Below, piece by piece: positions 21,435-30,306 of a DNA stretch of 64,000 bases (positions are counted from its first letter, which is position 1; every line of letters begins with the position of its first letter). Origin of the DNA: Semisulcospira habei (Eukaryota > Mollusca > Gastropoda > Semisulcospiridae); the NCBI GenBank assembly GCA_036245525.1, contig BTPG01000002.1, forward strand, positions 169,032,028-169,096,027. The letters are read 5' to 3'. A program made the position numbers and the translations under genes. Below the pieces are notes generated by a model that did not search any database, was not told the origin of the DNA, and worked only from the letters and a program-made list of their open reading frames with translations.

Positions 21435-21632
21435 TTAACACATTCTGCCCCAGGACCAAAATCCCCAAATTTTGAAGTTGCCCTTTGAGGGACTGTATTA
21501 CAATTTTAGAGACAGAGCTAGCGTGATAGTTCAAGGGTGGTGCCAGAATAGCTTGGCGCCTGTGGGCGCCAAGCTATTTTGGCATCACCCTTGAACTATC
21601 ATGCTCGATCCTTGTCTTGCTGAATAAGTTAA
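21435..21632. repeat. Palindromic repeat, family B copy 2
   Basis: 198 bp, with TTAA at both ends. The long hairpin ATAGTTCAAGGGTGGTGCC...GGCGCC...GGCATCACCCTTGAACTAT is centred at about 21565. This belongs to the GTGGTGCCAGAATAG subfamily. Confidence 0.85.
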
Positions 21633-21849
21633 ATGCTTGTGAGAACATGGTCGTTCATGCACCATAACAGTTACAGTTTCATATCTAGCTGTGAGTTTTA
21701 CAGTAGTTCATGGGCAAAAGCTTTAAATTGTCTGGCCTCGGTGTTCACGCCTACAGCGATTGCAGCCCATCTACGAAGGGAAAAGATCTAAATGAGCTTT
21801 AAACAGGCTGAGGGAGTTCAGAGGAACTGTTTCTGTTACTGGCCCTAGT

Positions 21850-22054
21850 TTAACTCGTTCACACCATAGAACAAAGTTTGTAACTTTTGGAGACGCCTGT
21901 CAACATTGTTTAACCAGCTGTGGGAGATTATTCAACCATGATAGCTCAAGGGTAGTGCTAGATTGGCACCTTGGCAGGCGACAATCTAGCTCTAGCCTTG
22001 AACAGTCATGGCTAACAGCTGTCTTGCTGTGTTGTTGTAAGTATGAATGTGTTA
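21850..22054. repeat. Palindromic repeat, family B copy 3 (diverged)
   Basis: TTAACTCGTTCACACC to TGAATGTGTTAC. Arms ATGATAGCTCAAGGGTAGTGC and CTAGCCTTGAACAGTCATGG are imperfect. Confidence 0.7.
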
Positions 22055-22600
22055 CACTCAAGTGTCGCTGTGTTTGCGAACGTTGTGGTCAGGTGAAACT
22101 GCATTAAGTCTACTAAGGGCGTGGGAGACTGCAACGTTTTCCCCAATTTCATAACACAGCACACCAACACCAGTATGTAGTAATTTCTGTGAGTTATTGA
22201 GTGTTTTTGTGTTGCGTTTGGCCATGAAAAATGTTTATGTACATATTTGTAGCATATTGAATTTTATTTTTTTTTTTTATTTTTTTTTTTTTACAGCTGC
22301 CGTATTTATGGAGAACAAGCGCAGAAAAAAAATTCTTTGACATTTGTTTTTTTGCTTTGCATTTGTATGACGAAAAAACCCAATAAAACCAGGTTGATGG
22401 ACTGTATTCGAATCTTAAAAATAAAGTACTGAAAGTAAAAGTAGGTGTACATGTAACAAGCGGTTGGGGGAAAATGCATGTCATTGTGCTTCTACTTGTT
22501 TTGGGTGATCAGATTTCCTTGCTTAGTACCAGCAAGGTAGCAAAGTCTGTCAAGTTTTGATCACAGTGTATGGGTATGCTCTGTTCCCATGAAGCTTTTT

Positions 22601-22683
22601 TTAACCCTTTGGGTGTCGGTAACAGTTTTTGCCATTCCTACATGAATCGTGACAAAAAACGCGACCGACACCTAGAGGGTTAA
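22601..22683. repeat. Palindromic repeat, family A copy 6
   Basis: TTAACCCTTTGGGTGTCGG to CCGACACCTAGAGGGTTAA, complete at both ends. The final TTAA is also the first TTAA of the next palindrome (22680). Confidence 0.85.
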
Positions 22684-22893
22684 CCCATTCAGCCCGACGG
22701 CCGTATTTCCCAAATTTTGGAGGCGTCATCTAATGACTATGCACCAGTTACAGGAGATGGATCGACCATGATAATTCAAGGGCAGAGCCAGATTAGCTTG
22801 GCGCCGACACGCGCCAAGCTAATCTGGCACTACCCTTGAATAATCATGGTCGACGCATCTCCTGCTGTAGTGCGTCAGGGTTGAATGGGTTAA
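22680..22893. repeat. Palindromic repeat, family B copy 4 (full length)
   Basis: 214 bp, TTAACCCATTCAGCCCGACG to GTTGAATGGGTTAA. The hairpin arms pair CAGATTAGCTTGGCGCC with GCGCCAAGCTAATCTG around about 22812. Confidence 0.9.
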
Positions 22894-23310
22894 CATAAAT
22901 GCAGCCCTCTTTTCACAGATGTGACCAAATGGTGATGGATTATTTGATCACAATACGATATTGTCTGTGCTAAAATGAGCCTGTGTAACTTTCAATTTGG
23001 AAAGGAGGAGGCAAGAGCCAGCATGAACTCCCAAGTAGCAGCTGTGCATCTGGGTTGCAGAACTGTAGTAGGTATTGGTGAATACATGTATTGGCATCGA
23101 GATATACACCATACCTGTAGACTATAAATGTTTACTAGCTATGTCTGCTGCGTGCGTGTGATGTGCTATGAGTGACATGCATGTATGTAAATTGTATGTA
23201 AGTGTACAAAGTTTTGGGAAACTTCTTCAAATTCTGTGCACGCCTATGTAATATAAAAGAAACCACTGTAAATTTCTGCTTTCCCTGGAGGAGTTGGAAA
23301 AAGAAATAGT

Positions 23311-23520
23311 TCTTTCACTCCAGGCGCCAATAGTGAGAGATGGATTGAAGGTCTAAGATAGCGAAAGGGTAGTGCCTTTTAGCTTGGCACCTGTCAAGGC
23401 GCCAAGCTAAAGAGGCACTACCCTCTACCGTTTATTATCAATGTTCATTTACTGTGACTCATATTTAGTGCTTTGCTGATGATTATGAAACGTGAACTAT
23501 CTGGCTCTTAGAGTGAACGG
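23311..23520. repeat. Palindromic repeat, family B copy 5 (diverged, no TTAA)
   Basis: The core GGGTAGTGCCTTTTAGCTTGGC / GCGCCAAGCTAAAGAGGCACTACCC is strong. The ends CTTTCACTCCAGG and CTTAGAGTGAACGG pair, but no TTAA is left. Confidence 0.7.
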
Positions 23521-23858
23521 TTACGATTGCACCCGTGTCGGAATTTGTGGGTAGGGACATAATATACTATAGTAAGGTGAGGTGGGATAGGGTCTAGAAT
23601 TTAATTTAGTAGTATAGATGAAAACAGAGAGATGGAAACAGACGTTATATTGCCCGTGAGTGGGAACTTTGGTTCTCTGTCACAGCTAAGCATGGTGTCT
23701 GAATTTCGATACTAATGGGCCGGACTGGTCTGTTAGTGTTTCTGACAGAATTATTACAGAGAGAATACGTCTGTCTACAGATACATGTAAGGGTTGTTGC
23801 AATAAAATCTTCGAACTTGTTCAGTGTGTCTTTTTGCGTGGACAGTTCTGGGCCTCTG

Positions 23859-23912
23859 TGTGCGTGCGTGTGTGTGTGTGTATGTGTGTGTGTGTGTGTG
23901 TGTGTGTATGTG
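23859..23912. repeat. (GT)n microsatellite
   Basis: About 25 GT units with a few interruptions (GCGTGC, TATGTG). Confidence 0.9.
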
Positions 23913-24089
23913 AAGGGGGTGGGCGGTGAACAAGACTGTATACTCGTTTCTTGTCTTGGATTTATTTTTTAAAGATGACAGTGAACTAAACACTACAGTC
24001 TTGTTGAAAAAAAAATACAAAGCAAAATCTTGAAACCTGACAACTGTGCTTATTAATAGTATGACCACTTTTCAGGGTGGTCCTTAACT

Positions 24090-24530
24090 TTCCGTGAATA
24101 GAGCTACAAAAACACTTGTTTATACATTTGTTCTCTCCCGCCTTGTTTATGTAACTCGCTCTTGTTTCCAGAGAGTTCAGAATTTAGCCGGACGTCTGGT
24201 CGTGAATGCGAAAAGGTCATACCATGTCTCCCCCATCCATGCGCACCATTGGTTACCCGTCACTGACAGAGTGAGATATAAAGTCCTGTCTATTTCTCGT
24301 GTTTCTCTTTTTGACACTGGACCCACTACCCTCTTCACTGTTTCACTCTTTCCAAGAACCTGCGCAGATAATACAATTCTGCGCATCCCAACGGGGAAGA
24401 CAACAGGATTTGGGCAAAGATCATTTTCATTTCAAGGTCCGACACTCAGGAACGAGCTTCTTAAATTCTTGAGATACCACTGCAGTGTCTGTTTCAAACG
24501 CAGCAGTAAAACTCACATTTTCCAGTTCTG
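24090..24530 (+). mobile_element. LINE fragment, L2/CR1-like C-terminus
   Basis: One frame over about 145 codons encodes a LINE C-terminal region: VQNLAGRLVVNAKRS, HHWLPVTDRVRYKVL, and FGQRSFSFQGPTLRNEL near the end. It lacks the RT core and the tail is not recognisable. It is long diverged from the intact LINE at 39505. Confidence 0.75.
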
Positions 24531-24569
24531 ATATGATGATTGTCAATGTATTTGACCCTTTTGTTAAAA

Positions 24570-25095
24570 AAAAAGTCCCTTTTATTTATAGAAGGGACGT
24601 TTTAGGACGAGTCTCGGTGGGGCGAATTTAATAGCATGTCCATGATGTCAAAGACGGGCAGGCTAAACCTCTAACAATTGAAATAATAAGATAAAAATTA
24701 CGTTATGTCTAGTTACGCTAACCTCGCTGCTGAACGTACATTTGGCGCGAAGCGCCGTATGTCAGTATGTATGTGCGTATGTACGTAAACAAGAGAATCT
24801 CCGATATTTCTGTACACACAAGCTTGAATATTGGCGAAATCATTTCTTAAGTGGGTGGCTAAGAGATCCTCCGAGCATATTGTAATTGAATGTCTCATTG
24901 AAGACAAACAACCGTTTCAAATAGGAAGTCGCCGGTAGACCCAGATTAGAATCCGTAATTTTTGTCGTATTTACTTGAACTTTTGCATATAGCTAGTTTG
25001 GAGAAAAGACATTGGATGAGTTCGTTAGCCAGCTTTGTGTCCTTTCAACTTCTTTAGTAGAAATTAATTCTTTTTGGAAAAGAATTAAAACACTA
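24570..25095 (-). repeat. Dispersed repeat N, copy 2
   Basis: The reverse-complement partner of 17736-18303, sharing the GGCGCTTCGCGCC palindrome (about 24746) and both ends. The copies lie about 6.3 kb apart in inverted orientation. Confidence 0.75.
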
Positions 25096-25758
25096 ATAGT
25101 CTAGTAGATTACGCGATTTCTGCAGAGGTAAGTAGTTCGTCAAAAGGGTAACAATGGTTTGCAGGTATGAAACAAAAGTACTAATGTCATATAGTTTATG
25201 CATAACAACAATATTTGTCCTTAGGATGGAGACATTTTTGTAGAAGTGTTTTTCGAGCGCCGTTTGCTCGCTGAGGGGGAACCAGTCCGCGTATGTACGC
25301 GGCCCGGATAAGACGCAAGACAAGTTTTTTGCATATCATTAAAAATTTCAATCATACAAGTTACAAGTTTATTCCAGTGATCAAATTAAATCATCAGCAA
25401 ATAAACATATATACACCATAAAATAATTTAAAAGGTAATATTTTTAATGTCGTAAGCATGCTTGCGTCGCTAGTTTCAAAATGGCGGTCAGCGAGATGCC
25501 TTCGAACGAAGTCAATCAGCGGCGCACGGTTGATGCAGGTTTACTTTGCTCTTGATTAGGTTTTAACTTTGAAGCACGTCTTATCAACGTCATAATATAC
25601 GTTATTTTTCCTGGTCTTGAAAGCAGCCATTCACATAGAACTCAGGCTTTTGTAGGAGGAAAGCATATTGAAAGTAGACTCTTTTCGTACATGTTTTGCA
25701 TTGTGTCTGCCGACCACCTCAGGGCCGGATCACTTACCTCCGCGGAAGGGGGGGGGGG

Positions 25759-25760
<2 letters not shown>
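25096..25760. other. Unassigned sequence
   Basis: A/T-rich, with no supported gene or repeat. It ends in a G run directly before a long TC tract. Confidence 0.3.
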
Positions 25761-26019
<259 letters not shown>

Positions 26020-26227
26020 TAACAGTTATCCATAGCAAATTGTGTGTAGTATAGACATGCCCTGTAACGATGGAAATCTCGTTTTTCACAAGAATGGGTT
26101 TACTGTCTTTTGCCTTGTCTTTTGTCAGGGCAGAGACAGAGCGAAACGAGATTGGTTTTTGTTTGCCATGCTATTGTCGTTCGGCCCGCTAGCTGCAGCA
26201 TTCATTTGAAACTGAACAAATAACATT

Positions 26228-26458
26228 TTAACTCCTTCACTGCCACCGGATAATGATTGTATTTCTGAAATCTTAGTTGATTTAATGCCGAAGAGTCTCC
26301 CATGGTCAAAGAAACATCATCCATACACCGGCAGTGGTTTCATCAAGAGGCATAGATCCTCATGAGCCCCCGTAGCTGCGGGAGCTCATGAGGATCAATA
26401 CCTCTTGCAGCTGCATTTTGTTCACTTTTCTTGGCAGTCGAGAGTTAACCCTTTTGCT
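26228..26458. repeat. Palindromic repeat, family C copy 5 (full length)
   Basis: TTAACTCCTTCACTGCC to GGCAGTCGAGAGTTAA, 231 bp. The hairpin AGATCCTCATGAGCCCCCG / CGGGAGCTCATGAGGATC is at 26354-26396. The right TTAA is shared with the next palindrome. Confidence 0.88.
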
Positions 26459-26542
26459 GTCGGTAGCTCTTTTTTTTTTCCGAGATGATTCCTGCAGCGC
26501 TACCGCCAGCCGAAGGCTTGCAGAGCAAGAATATAGGGTTAA
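26455..26542. repeat. Palindromic repeat, family A copy 7
   Basis: TTAACCCTTTTGCTGTCGGTAG to ATATAGGGTTAA. The right arm GCTACCGCCAGCCGAAGG is followed by extra sequence before the terminal TTAA. Confidence 0.75.
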
Positions 26543-26616
26543 CAGTTCGCAGTATCTCCTTGAAAATATTCTTAGCATGTCTTACGTTTACAATATCGCG
26601 GGACATATGGGCTAAC

Positions 26617-26830
26617 TTAACCCTTCTAGCCCCAAGGTCCCATTTCTCAAATTTTGGAGGTGTTGCCTAATGATTATGTACCAATTGCAGGAGATGGATT
26701 GACCATGACAATTCAAGGGTAGTGCCAGATTAGCTTGGCGCCTGAAGGCGCCAAGCTAATCTGGCACAACCCTTGAATTGTCATGGTCAGTCAATCTCCT
26801 GCTGTAGGGACTCGGGGCTAAATGGGTCAA
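26617..26830. repeat. Palindromic repeat, family B copy 6
   Basis: TTAACCCTTCTAGCCCCAAGG to GGGGCTAAATGGGTCAA. The hairpin CAGATTAGCTTGGCGCC / GGCGCCAAGCTAATCTG is perfect across 26725-26764. The right TTAA has become TCAA. Confidence 0.87.
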
Positions 26831-27421
26831 CTTGTGAAGTATGAATGACAAAAGGGCTGACTTAAAGTACCGTTACACATAAATCTGAAGACACATTTCA
26901 ACACCATTTGTGTTTGTTATGCCTTGTCGACACACCTAATGAACTTATTTATTCTGCGCTGCCATAAGCGTGTCAATCACTCCTGTTTCCCGTACTGAAA
27001 GCTTTGCATTTCTAGAACGGAGTGGAATCATTGTCAGCCGGATAACTTGATATACAGACGATGCCGGTGTGCTCAACTGAACTGGATTGTCCAGTGTCTA
27101 AATGAACCATAATTAGACCTGTGTGTAGCGTTTCGTAACCATCTGTTAAAGAAGGGTATATTTGAACAGTTACGGCGGTAGTAGGCCTTTAACCTGTGAA
27201 ATATGAATGTTGTAAAATGAAAGATTTGAGTGTCTTACATCTCCTACATGTGCGTATTGGAGAGTTCCACCGACGCGCACAAGCGGTATTAGAAAACATC
27301 GGTTACCTGTACCCACACGCATGTATTGTGAAAGGAAGGGCAAAAAAGGCTTAGTTGAGGAAAGACAACATTGAGAGCCCGTTGTATCGGCGAATATTAG
27401 CCATGCCCTCCCTCCCTCGTT
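26831..27421. other. Unassigned sequence
   Basis: Nothing recognisable was seen in about 590 bp. It precedes a family B copy. Confidence 0.3.
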
Positions 27422-27627
27422 TTAACTCGTTTAACCCCAAGGCCGCATTTCCCAAATTTTGGAGGTGTCACCTGACGACTAGGTACTAGTTGCAGTACTA
27501 CCATGATTATTCAAGGGTAGTGCCAGATTAGCTTGGTACCTGATGGCGCCAAGCTAGTCTGGCACTACCCTTGATTATCATGGTCGATCCATCTCTTGCT
27601 GTAGTGAGTTGGAGCTAAATGGGTTCA
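27422..27627. repeat. Palindromic repeat, family B copy 7
   Basis: TTAACTCGTTTAACCCCAAGG to GGAGCTAAATGGGTTCA. The core is AGGGTAGTGCCAGATTAGC / GCTAGTCTGGCACTACCCT, with a mutated centre. Confidence 0.85.
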
Positions 27628-27707
27628 CCGTGTCGGGAAAAAAAGACACCTTGACGTCTGCGTTTATATAATTAACTTAATTTTTTGTTTTTGTTTTTGT
27701 GTTGTAG

Positions 27708-27833
27708 CTGACGAGCTGAGACGCAAAAGAAACCTTTCAACGTAGGAGTAAAGTAATCTCCTCTACGGAAGCAAGAACTTGTTCTCAATCGGTAACATCA
27801 CGTGTGACATTGGCCCTGTGGAGGCAGAAGACA
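27708..27833 (+). other. Candidate non-coding or UTR exon
   Basis: 126 bp between a good acceptor (T-rich tract then GTTGTAG, AG at 27706-27707) and a consensus donor (ACA|GTAAGT at 27834). All three frames contain a stop, so if real it is a UTR exon or part of a non-coding transcript. Low repeat content here contrasts with the neighbours. Evidence is splice-signal quality only. Confidence 0.25.
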
Positions 27834-28197
27834 GTAAGTTCTTTTTTTTTTTTCTTTTTTCTTTTTTCGGTGGGGGTGGGGGGTGGTGGTGGTGGTGGTG
27901 GGGTGGGGTGGGGGGGATGAAAAGCGCGATTTTCATTGTAATGCAACAGGGCGGACTTTCTGTGCTTTTGTCAACATTTTAAAGCTTGAAGTCAACTCAC
28001 TCCCGTTCCCTAGAGTTAGTCCACTAGTGTTAAATTATCGTCAACAGATAAATGTAAAGCAAGACTGAAGAGTACTCATGCACGCTGATTAGGTCAAGAA
28101 AACAACAGTTCCTAATTACTTACATACTGAGAACGCTCGAGCGCTTCATTGTGATTGTAGAACTTCTAATCAGACATACTTTGAAAATAATGATTTC

Positions 28198-28560
28198 TTC
28201 TTCTTCTTCCTCGATCGCTTGAAGCGCAATATGCATGATGCAGCCGTTAGGCACCTTAAATGTCCTGCATCTCTGTCTACGGCCAGGGACGTGTATCGGG
28301 GGTCCCTCCCCTAGACCGACTGTCGTTCAGGACTGCTGAGCTCGGTCTGTCCACCAATCGGAGTAACAACACATTGGTCCCTCACTTCTTTTAGCCCGCC
28401 AGCACAAGCGGTTTACCAAGGTGTGGCCACTGTTATCCCTAACAGCTTACTTGGAGCCAGCAGTGAGAGTTGAGTGCTGGGTGAGGACCACTGCTCCCGT
28501 CCACCCGGGTGGGTGCTGCTGCCAGGTTTACAAAGGTACTACTTCTCTCCAGACACCCTA
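28198..28560 (-). mobile_element. Possible SINE or LINE tail with (GAA)n end
   Basis: On the minus strand a GC-richer body of about 350 bp ends in GAGGAAGAAGAAGAAG. A different body with the same type of tail lies at 46893-47432. No box A/B is clear, so the class is uncertain. Confidence 0.25.
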
Positions 28561-28665
28561 TACACCCCAAAATAATGATTTACATTACTTTTTTTTTTAA
28601 AAGAAACATTACGCAAACAGCTACGCAGCCCTGTTAAAGCAAAACTGAAAAGACGGTACGGGCCA

Positions 28666-28764
28666 TTGCGCAAACGGCCATCGGATCGACATCGGCGCCG
28701 TCGGCCCGCGCACAGCCGTGCGCGGGCCAACGGCGGCCGACGTCAGCCCGATGGCCTTTGCGCA
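28666..28764. repeat. CpG-rich imperfect palindrome
   Basis: TTGCGCAAACGGCCATCGG pairs with CCCGATGGCCTTTGCGCA; inside, CCGTCGGCCCGCGCAC pairs with GTGCGCGGGCCAACGG. A related piece is at 57238-57262. The high CpG density is unusual against the A/T-rich surroundings. Confidence 0.65.
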
Positions 28765-28771
28765 CTGGGTA

Positions 28772-28850
28772 AGTCCATTTTTGTGAAAAGCGAGATTTTC
28801 ATTGTAATACAATAACACATCTCGCTTTTTAACAATCTGGACTTGTCCGC
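28772..28850. repeat. Palindromic repeat, family J copy 1
   Basis: AAGTCCATTTTTGTGAAAAGCG and CTCGCTTTTTAACAATCTGG flank GATTTTCATTGTAATACAAT. Another full copy is at 48961-49043, with half copies near 26056, 27919 and 46085. Confidence 0.65.
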
Positions 28851-29270
28851 TGTTGCCTTCACGGGGCAGCACGATGAACCCGAAACACGTCTTCACTTGA
28901 CTTTATTCACAGTGCAGCTTTTTTATACAGTCTAACGCGAAGCTTTCACACGTGTCAGTTTTGGCCTGTGCTTTTGGACGTAGACATCGTTTCTTATAAC
29001 GCCACGAACAGCGATAAAAGTATTCCTTGTGCATTTCCTTTGAGTAGACCCGGATAATTAAATTTTGACACCGTTCTGCGAACGCCATCTGTAGTAATCA
29101 AGGAGAATCCGAACGTACTGCGGCGTTTGGTCTGCAAGCAGTGCCTCGGCAAACCTCGATTCAAATCACGACTGGAGTTATCCCGTGAGTACGGTCCATT
29201 CTAGCCAAAGCATTTGCTTCAGCGTGCGAGTGATTGTTATTCGAACGGAACAGGAGGAAGGGCAGTAGAT

Positions 29271-29324
29271 TTAACTCATTCGCGGCCAGCCGCATCCGGA
29301 TGCGGCTGGCCGCGAATGAGTTAA
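29271..29324. repeat. Palindromic repeat, family D copy 2 (perfect 54-nt palindrome)
   Basis: Each 27-nt half is the exact reverse complement of the other with no loop. It starts TTAACTCATTCGCGGCC, has CATCC|GGATG at the centre and ends GGCCGCGAATGAGTTAA. Confidence 0.95.
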
Positions 29325-29464
29325 TCTCATAACGCATTTTAAAAATGTCCAACAGAGGTTATCGTTAACACCCTCTTAATCAGCTGGAACTTGATGCGTT
29401 TACATTGCGGTTAGTCACGGAATCGCCATAATCAAGAGTTGAACGACACGCCTAAGAGTGTGGT

Positions 29465-29689
29465 CTAACCCATTTAGCCCGACACTCTATAGTAGGAGTT
29501 GGATCGACCATGATAATTCAAGCGTAGTGCCAAATTAGCTGGGCGCCTCACGAAAGCGCCAAGCTAATCTGGCACTACCCTTGAATTATCACTGTCAGTC
29601 GTCTCATTTCTCTGCAACTGGTACGTAGTCATTAAGTGACCTCGCCAGAATTTGGGAAACTGATGTGGCCGTATGGTTAAATGGGTTAA
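29465..29689. repeat. Palindromic repeat, family B copy 8 (inverted orientation)
   Basis: CTAACCCATTTAGCCCGACAC to TGGTTAAATGGGTTAA. The asymmetric outer segment (CAACTGGTACGTAGTCATTAAG) lies on the right, opposite to most copies. Confidence 0.87.
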
Positions 29690-29727
29690 ATGCCGGTAAC
29701 TCTGGACTGGATTTGCAGCGTACGGGC

Positions 29728-29792
29728 CACACTGGTTGTCTCTCTTGATTCGTTAGCGCTATCAGAGGTCGATCGAAGAGACAACCAGTGTG
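29728..29792. repeat. Palindromic repeat, family E copy 1
   Basis: CACACTGGTTGTCTCTCTTGAT pairs with GATCGAAGAGACAACCAGTGTG. The TTAA signature is absent. The second copy is at 34095. Confidence 0.8.
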
Positions 29793-30155
29793 CGTCTAGG
29801 CAGAGCGCGGGTAATGACTCATGCAAACCTGTTGATTTGACCGTCAGCAGGTTTGCAATTGGATAAGCTGCTGCAAGTCCAATGCATTGAGACGTGACAG
29901 CAGCATTGTTGACAAGTTTAAAAACAGTAATAAAGCTAATGACGGACAATCTGCACGTCTTTGTGGTAAAGCTGTTGTTGAATTTTAACTCAGTGGAACT
30001 GCCGGAATAAAAGCGTGTAATTCCGTTTCATAGCCACCGACCCCAAGTTCTCCAGCACCATCAGGATGAAGCCCTCGTTGAGCGGGCGAAATTTTGTGAA
30101 AATAAAAGTGTAACTCAGTATTATGTGGTGTATATGGATTCTTTTTCATATTCAA

Positions 30156-30304
<149 letters not shown>

Positions 30305-30306
30305 AA

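Noticed and set aside
17736..25095. A Polinton/Maverick-type element bounded by the inverted repeat N copies
   Set aside because: No polymerase, integrase or capsid-like genes inside, and the interior is filled with unrelated nested repeats.
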